From positions 5,085,193 through 5,149,192 of the forward strand of contig OW388303.1 in NCBI GenBank assembly GCA_936450465.1: a DNA stretch of 64,000 nt, written 5' to 3'. The stretch comes from Gibbula magus (lineage: Eukaryota > Mollusca > Gastropoda > Trochida > Trochidae). The position numbers were made by a program, and so were the translations under genes. Shown here piece by piece: positions 45,840-56,056 of the stretch. Position 1 is the stretch's first letter. The number at the start of each line of letters is the position of its first letter. The notes under the pieces were generated by a model that did no database searches, was not told the origin of the DNA, and worked only from the letters and a program-made list of their open reading frames with translations.

Positions 45840-46124
45840 CCGTATTTCCTTAATTACACGCCTGCCTTGAATAGACGCCTACCTCAAATAGACGCCCTTG
45901 CACAGGGCTTTCTGGAAATAATAAAAGCCTGCCTTAATTAAACGCCGGGTAAACCAAATTTTAACCTCTGTTATTGCTGACCCCTACTGTAGTCGTCTGT
46001 CTCTACGAGCCTTATAGCGAAATAGACGCCTGCCTTGAATTATAGAAGCCTGCCTCAAATAGATGCCTATGGTGTAGACCGGTTGAAAATAATAGACGCC
46101 CGGCGTGTAATTAAATAAATACGG
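45840..46124. mobile_element. TA-flanked MITE (Tc1/mariner-type insertion)
   Basis: 285 bp between TA dinucleotides (45838-45839, 46125-46126), with inverted ends CCGTATTT...AATTACACGCC matching at 21 of 23 positions. The interior repeats AGACGCCTGCCT words. No transposase. The family is inferred from the TA duplication only. Confidence 0.75.
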
Positions 46125-46129
46125 TACAT

Positions 46130-46905
46130 TTAAAATTGCTCAGTGCATCCACATGGAACTAAATATAACTCTTATTAACAGTATGAAAGCTTTGAAACCA
46201 GAGCTCACTTGTTGGATGCCTTATTATATGTTATAAAGTAACGTCAACTTACATGCTTTGTCATATTGTTGTGATTTGCTTGAGGTGTTCTGAGATTGGG
46301 AAGGTAGGGACCATGGGCCATGTTGCACAGTTAATGATAAATGTCACATTCAAATTATAAATGTTACGATTGCTTCAAAGAGGAATGGCCCATTTTAACT
46401 TCTGAAAATGACTCAAAGCTTTAAAATTGGCCCATTGACAAAGGTGTATTTTCTAATCCCTCTGTGTGTTGTACCTGGACACAGTTCCAACATACTCGAG
46501 GGACTGGCCTGTCAAGTTTGAGAAGATCTGAAGAAGAAGGCTCACGGCTTCAAAACATGTAACACACTATTCCGTTTTTTTTGCGGATAATCCAATGCGT
46601 TGATGGCGGCTTTATCCTCTTCTAAGTTTGAGAAGAGGGGTTGTTGTTTTGTTGTTGTCCAATTCAGGTTGAAAGGTATTTCACGCACTACAGGAGAATC
46701 AGTGTCTGGTATTTTCTTCAAGAAAACCTGTTTGACTAACTGTTTGAAACCTGGGGGGGCTGTCAGATTCTTTTCAGATAGAACTGCCTCACATATTGAG
46801 ATTGGCAGATAATTGAACCTGCTTTGTGATGTAGGGGTGTCTGTTGCTTGCTTCCTTCCACAGCCATCATCACACGAACATCCGTGAGACTTGTCATGCC
46901 TTCAG
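46130..46905. other. Intergenic, no recognisable gene
   Basis: A 70-codon frame at 46600-46812 has no recognised domain. No element ends found. Confidence 0.4.
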
Positions 46906-46912
46906 GTGTTAA

Positions 46913-47267
46913 AGGGGCAGTAGCACGTTTTTTTCGCTGATATAAGTCGATGAAATATATTTAGAAAATAATGTCACCAATAGTAAAAAAACCCTTCTCT
47001 CTTCGGAAAATCAAACTAAAAATGAGTGTACACGGATCTGTTACACCATCGGAATCGTTTTTGTCATTCGAAATAATAAAATGTGTTCACAATAAAATGG
47101 CCGCCATGCAATTTTGGTTTTATAGACAACATAGTTATTACCACTAGGGATAATTGGTTTGTGTAATACGATGGTTTACCCTCTTAAGTAAATATAAATG
47201 ACATAAACTATCATTATAAATGGGAAATTTGAAAAAATAAAATTTGCCAAAATATACTGCTGCCCCT
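46913..47267. mobile_element. TTAA-flanked MITE, copy 3 (355 bp)
   Basis: Flanked by TTAA at 46909-46912 and 47268-47271. The left end is AGGGGCAGTAGCACG; the right end has decayed (opposite strand AGGGGCAGCAGTATA). The internal AATAAAATGTGTTCACAA block is retained. Confidence 0.88.
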
Positions 47268-47276
47268 TTAAGGTGT

Positions 47277-47960
47277 TCATGGGAGGTCAATCGGTACATA
47301 TTTTGAAACATGTTTTGAGATGGACATATATGTTGAATCCATGTTTTGAGAAAGTGATACACTTCTTGGCATGTTTTGAAATGAATAGATATTGAATCTT
47401 TATTTTCTTCTATAATCCTGTATGTTATCATTTTTCGATGAGACTATTCATGTGGTAAGTTGTCAACATGGTGGCAAATGGAAGGTCAACCAGTACATTT
47501 CTTGACAAGAATTCTTTTCCAGATAAACATACATTAAATCCTTGTTTTGAGGAAGTGTTGTCTGTTTTTTTTTTCTCTTTGCTAGATAGTCACAAAAAAG
47601 TTGGATGCTAACAAATACAGGTATATATGTCAACAAGATAATTTTTCGAAATATATATCTCGAGACGAATAGATATTTGATCTGTTTTTCAAAATTGTGT
47701 ATCTGTTGCTTCCCTCAATTTGACAGCTTCACATGAATATCAATTCGAGGCTGTTGTTGATAGTGATTTTAGGCAAGAGGTTAATCGGTACATTTCTGGA
47801 AATATCTTTGAGATGGACAGATTTCTGTACCTGTTTGAAAGATGTCTGTCTGTTGTTTTTTCTCTTTGTAAGACATCCACAAACGTCACTGAGACCTTTC
47901 AGAGTCAGGTGTTAACATGGCAGCCAGTGAGAGGTCAACCAGTACATTTTACTTTTTTAT
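47277..47960. repeat. Degenerate long-unit tandem repeat
   Basis: GGTCAATCGGTACAT or GGTCAACCAGTACAT recurs at about 47285, 47483, 47778 and 47931, each followed by TTTTGA-rich text and AGATGGACAxAT. Units are of unequal length (about 150-300 bp). It begins immediately after MITE copy 3. Non-coding. Confidence 0.5.
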
Positions 47961-48332
47961 TTAAGTGACACTGATTTTGAATATTTTTTTCAAAGAGTAT
48001 ATTGTCCAGTTGTTCTGGAATCAGACATATCAATCTTCATACATATTCTTAACTCATTGTTACTCCATAGATAAACAACAGAAATTATGAGAGACCAAAT
48101 TATGGATCAAGCAAAGATGATTCAACATAAATGCAAAACAAGGATTTGTCTTTGTGTAATCGGATAACCATCAAATTCATGAAACATACGTATATGCTAC
48201 ATTAAATGTGACGTGAGAGTGTATATGGAAATTCCAGTGACAATGACTACTCCCATGGGTGTTTGCATCCAGCCAGATAAACGTGAGCTGTATCCTGACG
48301 GTTTGTTCATCTATGTGCGTATCTTATAGGGG
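47961..48332. other. Intergenic, no recognisable feature
   Basis: No supported gene or repeat. Confidence 0.4.
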
Positions 48333-48472
48333 ATACTAAACGACCTTCCATTTAATATTTTTATTACTAGAAAGGTTATATGATTTATTAATAAACTAGT
48401 GAAAGCGAGATTGATACTAAATCATTCACGAGTTCAATAAAAATAGTATTATATTGAAGGTCGTTTAGTATT
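48333..48472. repeat. Palindromic element (ATACTAAACG termini), copy 2
   Basis: Inverted arms from ATACTAAACGACCTTC to GAAGGTCGTTTAGTAT, about 50 bp each with mismatches. It shares ATACTAAACG termini and the central TTCACGAGTTxxATAAA block with 19799-19940. Confidence 0.7.
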
Positions 48473-48797
48473 CTGTTTATAACTTCCCCAAATAAATAAA
48501 GCGAAATTGCCAACAGTCTGCTGAAACTAAGATTTCCGCAAGAAATGTTGACATCGGTACGACGATTGTGACAGCACAACTGTACAATAATGTAGAATAA
48601 TACTTGCATCGGTATTGCACTAGTTTAATATTGGCAAACAAATATTACACTGTGGTATCTTCCACCGGTGAATAAAGTGCAAATATCACTTATATTAATT
48701 AATTTGTGACATCATTTGTTGTCTTCAATTAAGAAATGAATGTACTATAACATAATTTATTTTCTTTCCTATATACATAGGAAATGTTCATATATGA

Positions 48798-49044
48798 GTG
48801 AGTGAGTTGGGGTTTAACGCCGCTTTCAAGAGTATTTCACTTATATCGCGGCTGCTAGTATTATGGCAGGGAGAAAGCCCGCAACGCCATGTGGCTATGC
48901 ACTGCGGTGAAACCTGCGAGCAGCGGCTGGAACTAGCGAACCATGGGTGGTACTACGCTGAAATTCAGTGTAGCATTGCACCCAAACCTTACTGCGTGTA
49001 GAACAGTTCTCTACTGCAGACAAAGTTGCCGTGCCCCTGGCGGG
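48798..49044 (-). mobile_element. 5'-truncated tRNA-derived SINE, family 1
   Basis: On the minus strand the element ends in a (CTCA)n tail (48797-48808) and lacks the tRNA head, stopping at the CCGCCAGGGGC block. A perfect 14-bp target duplication ATGTTCATATATGA flanks it (48784-48797, 49045-49058). Truncation with an intact duplication shows it arrived 5'-truncated by target-primed reverse transcription rather than being cut later. Confidence 0.93.
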
Positions 49045-49058
49045 ATGTTCATATATGA

Positions 49059-50340
49059 ACCGCTCTTTCTATCAAGCCACAATGTACACCACTGACCTGC
49101 TGTTCACACGTTCAGTTTGAGAACGATTTTGATGATCCTTTAATGTCAGTGCAGTTGAAGTAACGTGATTGACATGGAAACGAAATGCAAGTAACATGAT
49201 ATTTGCACTTAGATACACTAGTGTGAACCAACTTTTGGGATGCAGCTGTAGAGATACACCAGGATGATAGATTGTAATGTGATGGACGAGTTTGGTGTCA
49301 TATCCAGAGGTCAGCAAGTACATTCTCGTCACATGTACATTTCATTCATCAGTTTGACATGTACATTCAAGGAGAAATTGATTTTGTATACTTGAAATGT
49401 TGGACTCGATCTGTCTAACTGATCTACCTATCTATTTATTTACTTGTGCTAAGGAAATTTAAGTAACATTGAGGTACTGACGTTGTGTCAAACATAATAT
49501 GGCATGAACATTAACATTATATCCTCTATGTTAAAGTTCATCACAAGATAAGTGTTGAATTACAACAAAAACATGTGATGTAATTAGAATTTGGAGTTTG
49601 ATTATCGTGTCAAATGTTCAGGTTACAGAGTACATACCGTGTAGTCTGTCACTAAGATTCTGAAAAAAGTATTATATTAAATATGGAAAAGGAGCCTATG
49701 AGAAATGGGAATTTAATCTATCTATCTCTGACATGATAGAAATTCAAACCAACTTTCCAGAGGATGAGCGTGTGCTCTACCAACTTAACCACATCCCCAT
49801 TATATGATAATTGGTATCAAGAATCTCAAATTTCCCTTGAAGCGTCATAATTATGGATCCTATATCTAGTTCAAGTATCTGCTCTTCAGCGAAAGTGCAA
49901 TATCAAGGGACCTTGTAATACGAAACTGGAAGAGTACTTAGGCTACATACAAAAATTTTAATGTTTCTCAGGCACATTTTTTTTCAAAAGTGACGAGGGC
50001 GATAGGGCTTTATTTGTATTTTTTGTTGGAAAAAATAATATCGTGGGAGGAGTACATTTTTATTTTTCCATCAAAATATAGCCTGAAAATGGTAGAAGTA
50101 TACAAAATGGAAGCATTCCTGCAGACCCATTTATTTGTTGGACAATTGGGATTTGGGGGTTTACCACAAGTGATGAGGCAAATTCTTAATTTATTTGTTC
50201 AAATGACAATAAAAAGTTATCATGCGCACAAATAAAAGTGATGCGTCGACGCCCGAGAAACATTTAATTTTGTTTATTTACCCTTAGTATACAATGGAGT
50301 GACTGTAAGGCTACGTGAATTAAATAATGTTTCTTGTCAC
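49059..50340. other. Intergenic with small repeat fragments
   Basis: 49655-49715 matches the dispersed AT-rich repeat of 37555. 49750-49800 (CTTTCCAGAGGATGAGCG, CTCTACCAACTTAACC) is a decayed head of SINE family 2 on the minus strand. No gene recognised. Confidence 0.45.
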
Positions 50341-51565
50341 TTTTTAGCTCATCATGCCTGTTTGAGTAGATATAAAGAATCCTAATTGGTTGTAATCAAA
50401 GTTAGCAGTGCAATCAGTGAAGATGTTACACCCTCAGCATTCAGTCTGTTCTTGTAACCATTGATAAAACTACGGTTCCTTCACATGTGTCATTTTGTTT
50501 GCTCAGAAATAAGGATGATGTCCTTGTTGCAAACTTTCACTACTAGGGGATTTTGCTAAAAGTGATAAATATGGCCTTCTTGTGACAGGGGTTACTTGAG
50601 AAGAAAAGACTTGAGTAACCCCTGCAAGGAGAACTATAGCATGTGTGAGACAGACAAGCCTGTAGCACCTGAGGACTCCCCGCTTGTGAATCAGATGTAG
50701 GTTGTTTGAAATTTTGATAGAAGCAAGAAATATGGCCCTCTTGTAATTGAGGTTACTTGAGAAGAATGACTTGAGTCACCTCAGTTGTGAGAGAGACAAA
50801 CTCTTGACAAAAGCTTGTGAATCAGCTGTAGGTTGTTAGAAACTTTACCCACGATATGACCTTCCATTTGTATCGATTTGTAATGGACACAGATTATCTG
50901 AAGGTTCATGATGGGCCTGAATAAACAATCACAGTTTGATGAGAAATTCTGTTGTTATTGTTCTTTATCATTTAGATATGAAATAGGATTCAATTCTTTG
51001 TAAAAAGTTATATGTTTTTGTTAAAAGTTAATTTGGCTGTAACATGAATAATGCAAATATATTTTCTTCTTTCATGTGGAATGTCATGCTTAATTAAAAA
51101 CTGTTTGCCTATTTTTTTTCTCCCACTGAATTGATTTGACAATAATTGACTTTTAAAAACAAAGTTGCTAACTGTATAGAACAGAATTCATTTAATCTTT
51201 AATAGACATTTTAAATAGAATTTTGTAATTAATTACAGAGCTCTTCAATCATGCTGTCAAACAACAAATATTTAAGAATAAAATCAATTTTAAAGATGAC
51301 TTAATCAAAGTGATTTGAAAGTAAATTTGATAAATTGATTCCAAAATTATGCTAGAAATTATTTGTCATCAGTCAGTAGATTGGGAAGATTCAGAGTGAA
51401 AAGAATTGGAAATTCATCTGTCAAATTATTTTGATGTATATGACTTCAATGTTCAAACTATCATTGTTTCCATGGAAACATAATTATGAATTTATCAGAA
51501 TAATAAGGAGAAATCTTGAAATGTCAGTTATTAAAGATACCCTTCAGACTTGATGAGCTAAAAAA
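50341..51565. mobile_element. TIR element with TTTTTAGCTCATCA ends
   Basis: About 1.2 kb bounded by inverted TTTTTAGCTCATCA and TGATGAGCTAAAAA. It contains two copies of a core of about 180 bp (AAATATGGCC...GTGAATCAGxTGTAGGTTGT at 50545-50875) and a hairpin GGGGTTACT...AGTAACCCC (50588-50622). A palindrome GTTTCCATGGAAAC lies at 51468-51481. No transposase. Left-end fragments of the same family occur at 7696, 9097, 13588 and 24613. Confidence 0.6.
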
Positions 51566-51611
51566 AACATGTGAAGGCAAGGAATTGAAGATTGTTGAGA
51601 GAAGTGATTTA

Positions 51612-52507
51612 GGAGATAAACCTACTGTGTTTTTAACTTGAGTCTAACGTAGATTCGATACCGAATTTTATCATTCGGAGCCGAACGCGTCAGCGTGGTC
51701 GAGTCTTCGAATGATACCATGACAAGTTATAAGCGTATTTTTAATGTGTTTCTTTGACACTGCGTAACTAAGTAAACTGAGTGATCCGGTAATCGGTTGA
51801 ATCCATTTTTGTGTGAGGTATGACGCCTCACATTCTGTTGTTTTCGATGCGGTAGAAATTGAATAAATAGTGAAATTAACAAATCATTCATATGAAATTA
51901 TAATGATTAAGTGATAAAATAGACCAAATAGAACCTACAGGTTGGGACATCTCAAAGTTTCACTACCATGAAATTCTGTCCTCCACAACTTGTCAAATTG
52001 ACCATTTCTTGTGACGTCATAACTGATTGAGCTTATGATGTCATTGTATTCGAACATAAACCGGTTAGCTCTAGGCTCATCGTGATCGTGCAGTTATAGA
52101 GTGTGCCGCTTGAAATTACTGTGTGTTTTCTTTGATTGAAACATGCATAATAAGGATGCGATCACTTGAATTGGTAGAAGAATGTAATAAAAACATGGCA
52201 AGGCAAGTATTGAAGTAGGTAATTTTAGTTTCAGACGATGTAGTCGTGTGTAACTGTTTGAAGCGACTTCCGAATGGCATACTTGACTTGACTCTTGTTG
52301 TGATTGGCTATCAAGTTTCACTGTTTAAATTATCGGTCTAAATTAGAATTATTTCCCAAACAGATACACAGATTAAATTACGTTAAAGAAAAACATGATG
52401 GAAACCGCAGAGCAGAACTGACGTAACTGCCTATCACAAAAATTGTGTTCAAACCTCCCTTTGACAATCCATCAAAATCAAGGATTTTAAAATGGCATGG
52501 TAGAATG
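51612..52507. repeat. Dispersed repeat R1, copy 2
   Basis: Shares ordered blocks with 32592-33020 but is about twice as long, mainly by extra sequence between 51700 and 52310. Family unknown; no coding frame. Confidence 0.65.
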
Positions 52508-52508
52508 T

Positions 52509-52804
52509 GGGTTTAACACTGCTTTCAATAGCCTTTCACTTTTATGACAGCTGCTAGTGTTATTGCAGGGAGGAAAGCCTCAACAACATTGTCGTTATGA
52601 ATTGCGATGAAACCTTCAAGCATTGGTTGAACTAGCGAACCATGGGTGGTACTATGCTGAAATTCAGGGTAGCATTGCACCCAAACCTTACTGTAAGTAG
52701 AACATTTCTCCACAGCAGACAAAGTTGCCAAGCCCCTGAAGGGAATCAAACCCCAGACATCTTGATCTTGATAAGGCACTATAACCACTGCACTATCCTG
52801 CCCG
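52509..52804 (-). mobile_element. tRNA-derived SINE, family 1, minus strand
   Basis: Contains on the minus strand the head (GCGGGCAGGATAGTGCAGTG), B box GGGTTTGATTCCC, TTTGTCTGCTGTGGAGAAAT, the body and GTTAAACCC, with the tail lost at the junction with repeat R1. It lies 65 bp upstream of the 5' LTR. Confidence 0.82.
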
Positions 52805-53769
52805 CATTTGATGAAGGCAATGTGACAGATACATCTAAAAGGGCTGTAATTGACAGATAAGTTGCATACTGTAATGACCACCTACCGTTGTCCATTATTT
52901 TTAATGCTATTTTTAACCGTAAACCACATGGCTAATTTACATATAGCCGATTTTTTAACCCTAGCGAAAATAACGAAGCAGAATGAATGCAAGGTAAACA
53001 CAGAGATAGATTTTTATCGTAATTATAGCTTATCCAAAATCATTCAACATCCTTACTTATTGTAGGTTATTATTCTTGCGTTTTAAACGTTCAGAAGTAT
53101 TGTAATTACTTGGTATCTTCCGTCCTGTCGATCGTCTGAAGTTATCGGCGGCCGCCATTTTAACTTTGATAATGACGGCGATCGTATGCCTATCAATGTC
53201 ACTGTTGTATTTCATCGTTATGACATTTGATGTTAATATTTATGAAGTGTAAATATTTCCTAGTTGCCAAATATGCATTCTGTGTGTAATTCAATCGTTA
53301 TATGTTGTTGCAAAGTTGTATTTGAGACGAGTCTTGGAACTAGTTTATCTTGTATTCATGCGCGAGGGCAAATGGCTCGCTGACTGTAAATAATTGTTTA
53401 TTCCAGCGGAGCATCAAACCATAAATATATGCTCCGCATAAATTGTCATTGCTTTTACTATTGCTCCGCCGATTTTAACCGGAGCAGAGCATGCTCCCCA
53501 GTATTTATTCAGTAATAGTAATAATTATACGGAAGTAAACCAAAACCTTCCACTACATGCAATTCCTATATCAATATTATTTTTGTACATTTCTTGATGA
53601 ATTCTTGGTGCATTGATATTCTATAAAGTGCATTATAAAGAGAAATTTATGATGTGTTGGAAACGTTGCGGAGCATAATTTACACGCAAAAGAATCTTAT
53701 AGATATTTACCATTTACTAAGAAAGTAGCCCGTGTCTCATGTCTGGTCCAAGTTGTAACATTATGCGTG

Positions 53770-53837
53770 ATTGGATAAAACGTGTCACGTGACCCTTACG
53801 GAACCCTATATAAGCAGCGACGGCTGACAGTTCAGAC
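53770..53837 (+). promoter_or_regulatory. LTR promoter: CCAAT, TCACGTGA, TATA, Inr
   Basis: ATTGG (inverted CCAAT) at 53770-53774, palindromic TCACGTGA at 53785-53792, TATATAAG at 53807-53814 and an initiator-like TCAGAC at 53832-53837, placing the start near 53834, about 27 nt after the TATA box. The same block is in the 3' LTR, with TATATAAG at 62810. Confidence 0.75.
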
Positions 53838-53907
53838 ATTCCATCTCTGGCTCTGAGGTGACAACACCTGAGACCAACATTGAAACCAAAAACCCCTACC
53901 CTTTTAG

Positions 53908-53915
53908 TTGTAAGT
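53908..53915 (+). promoter_or_regulatory. Candidate splice donor in the LTR leader
   Basis: TT|GTAAGT, a strong consensus donor with GT at 53910-53911, about 76 nt after the predicted transcription start. It is a candidate partner for the acceptor just before ORF3. Use is inferred. Confidence 0.4.
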
Positions 53916-54250
53916 TATCAATACCCTCAGATATATTTAATAATAAAGGAAACACACAAAGTTCTATTATATCCTTTAATTAAACAAATAATAATATATT
54001 ATTATTATTATAGAGAAATATAGAGTAAGATAAGTAAGACTCTCCATTCTTCCATTTGCCACTTTTATAGCCAAAATACACTTAAGCCAGACATGAACAT
54101 AGCGAGCTTTTGATATTTATTTCTTTTCATGTGTTGTTATGATCTGATGAAATCGAGTGTTATCACTGACTAGGTGGTCTTGATGATTGTTAATAAAATG
54201 TTATTAATTTAAGTTCTTGTTCGTGGTTCTTGGTCAGGTGGCTTACAATT

Positions 54251-54268
54251 TGGTGGCAGCGGTGGGAT
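54251..54268 (+). other. Primer-binding site, tRNA-Leu type
   Basis: TGGTGGCAGCGGTGGGAT, three nt after the LTR, is complementary over 18 nt to the CCA-tailed 3' end of a leucine tRNA of the AAG/UAG type as I know it from animals (…ATCCCACCGCTGCCA-CCA). Confidence 0.82.
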
Positions 54269-54365
54269 GTTTTAATTCAAGAAAACATCCCGATCGAACT
54301 CACGGCTTAAAAGTGGTAGTTTAGGATTAGGATTAGGTTAATGTGTAATGTGTTAGGTTTAGTTG

Positions 54366-54826
54366 CTCTGTGCCGCAGTTGAGGGTGTACTGTTCTGTGC
54401 CGCAGTTGAGGTTGTACTGTTCTGTGCCGCAGTTGAGGTTGTACTGTTCTGTGCCGCAGTTGAGGTTGTACTGTTCTGTGCCGCAGTTGAGGTTGTACTG
54501 TTCTGTGCCGCAGTTGAGGTTGTACTGTTCTGTGCCGCAGTTGAGGTTGTACTGTTCTGTGCCGCAGTTGAGGTTGTACTGTTTTGTGCCGCAGTTGAGG
54601 TTGTACTGTTCTGTGCCGCAGTTGAGGTTGTACTGTTCTGTGCCGCAGTTGAGGTTGTACTGTTCTGTGCCGCAGTTGAGGGTGTACTGTTCTGTGCCGC
54701 AGTTGAGGGTGTACTGTTCTGTGCCGCAGTTGAGGTTGTACTGTTCTGTGCCGCAGTTGAGGTTGTACTGTTCTGTGCCGCAGTTGAGGGTGAAATGTTC
54801 TGTGCCGCAGTTGAGGTTATGTTTAC
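54366..54826 (+). repeat. 27-bp minisatellite in the retrotransposon leader, about 17 copies
   Basis: The unit is CTGTGCCGCAGTTGAGGTTG followed by TACTGTT; the few variants are GGTTG/GGGTG, one TTTTG and a final GAAATG. Two forward frames are open (peptide repeats CAAVEVVLF and CSVPQLRLY). The second is in the gag frame but stops at 54882, before the gag ATG. Confidence 0.95.
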
Positions 54827-54930
54827 TTAGTCTTACAATTAAGATCGGTGTTTATTTAGTCTCACAGTTGAGTGTTTACTAAGTATTGTCAATTAATTTG
54901 TATACACGCTACCAAGTTAGTTAAATAAAT

Positions 54931-56025
54931 ATGGCAACCGCTAAGTCACCAGACTTAGAAATCTCCTTTAAGGGTGTTGATAACAGCAGAGATAAGTCAT
55001 GCATTGAGGATGATCGACTTGATACGTCATTTGAGGGGGAAGTTGTTGATGAGGTACTTGGAGGAGAGAGCTCCGACAGTGAGCAGTATGAAAGGAGGGT
55101 CGCACCTCAGAGGCAAAATAGGCAAAATAGAAACGAGGCTGGTCGACCTCTTCGGGGTAGATGTTCAGTCAACAATGACACGATTGGTCGAGGGTCTTCC
55201 ATTTCCATAAGGCCTGAGTTCTTTGATGGCACAAGTGACTGGGATGAATACCTCAGTCATTTTCTGAACTGTGCCGAGCTGGGAAGATGGCCTTTGCAAG
55301 AAAGACTGTTGGTTTTATCCGCCAGTCTGAAAGGTTCAGCTAGAACATATTACATGGGCCTGTCTGACTGCGAGAGACGCTCATATCACTCCTTGGTCGA
55401 GAGACTGAACCACCGTTTTGGGAGTGACAGACAGAAAGATAAGTTGCTTTCTAAGCTGGAGTCCCGTATGAGGCTACCAGGTGAGCCCATAGCTATGTTG
55501 GCGGACGATTTGCGTCAAATGACGCAGAGAGCCTATACTGAACTGGACAGTCGGGCCCAAGAGGCAATCGCACTGACTCGGCTTTATAAGATGCTGAAGC
55601 CAGAGGTTAAATATCAGTGCATTGACAAAGCATGCCGAACCGTATCTGAGGCTGTAGAAATAATTGAGCGGTATGAAGCCCTAGTTGGAGATTCTTCTGA
55701 TAAGAAGAAGCCTGCCGTTCGATTGGTGACTCCAGCTCCATCAAAGCCAGAACCAATGAGAGATTCTAAGGAATCTTACATTCTCAGTCAGATCCTCTCT
55801 CGACTTGATGACCTTGAAAGAAGGTTACCCAGACAAAGTTTAAGAGAGAACGACTCAGGTCAAGGATCTCATTTCGGCAACAAACGGACTCGATATTCAT
55901 CGAGAGATCGGGCCTGTTTTAATTGCAAGTCACCGGACCATTTCAAGCGGGATTGCCTGATGCTGTATGGTCAGTCATCTTCCCAAACAAGACATTCGGG
56001 AAACGGGAATCTGCTCACCCAGTAG
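54931..56025 (+). CDS. gag: Gag polyprotein of the LTR element
   Basis: 364 aa; the ATG lies in AAATATGG with A at -3. An acidic N-terminal region (to about residue 50) is followed by a capsid-like Retrotrans_gag region at about 90-230 (ISIRPEFFDGTSDWDEYLSH, SLKGSARTYY, RLNHRFG). A basic region precedes one CCHC zinc knuckle: C329-x2-C332-x4-H337-x4-C342 (CFNCKSPDHFKRDC), the nucleic-acid-binding nucleocapsid part. Expected role: particle assembly and RNA packaging. The frame is intact. Its last 103 nt overlap the pol frame, with a frameshift heptamer at 55998. Confidence 0.93.
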   Translation: MATAKSPDLEISFKGVDNSRDKSCIEDDRLDTSFEGEVVDEVLGGESSDSEQYERRVAPQRQNRQNRNEAGRPLRGRCSVNNDTIGRGSSISIRPEFFDGTSDWDEYLSHFLNCAELGRWPLQERLLVLSASLKGSARTYYMGLSDCERRSYHSLVERLNHRFGSDRQKDKLLSKLESRMRLPGEPIAMLADDLRQMTQRAYTELDSRAQEAIALTRLYKMLKPEVKYQCIDKACRTVSEAVEIIERYEALVGDSSDKKKPAVRLVTPAPSKPEPMRDSKESYILSQILSRLDDLERRLPRQSLRENDSGQGSHFGNKRTRYSSRDRACFNCKSPDHFKRDCLMLYGQSSSQTRHSGNGNLLTQ

Positions 56026-56056
56026 GCCAGGGGTCAGCAGTTGAGGAGAGGCCTAC
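55998..56056 (+). promoter_or_regulatory. -1 ribosomal frameshift signal between gag and pol
   Basis: In the gag frame the sequence reads ..G GGA AAC (55998-56004), a canonical X-XXY-YYZ slippery heptamer. A 7-bp perfect stem GTAGGCC (56022-56028) / GGCCTAC (56050-56056) follows 17 nt later, a somewhat long spacer. A -1 shift here enters the pol frame, which is open through this point. This explains why pol has no credible start codon of its own. Confidence 0.8.

Larger units (their letters stand above)
52870..54247 (+). repeat. 5' LTR (1378 bp)
   Basis: TG...CA ends. U3 contains an inverted CCAAT box, TCACGTGA and a TATA box. It has several GGAGCAT/ATGCTCC palindromes (53407-53500) and AATAAA at 53942 and about 54192. 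Seen differences from the 3' LTR: T/G in the GATTTTT tract (about 52956), T/C in GCCTAYCAATG, A/G in TTCTRTAAAG and two bases in the ATTATT tract. Confidence 0.95.

Noticed and set aside
54363..54882. Two overlapping frames of 155 and 170 codons upstream of gag
   Set aside because: They are translations of the 27-bp leader array; kept as a repeat, not as genes.
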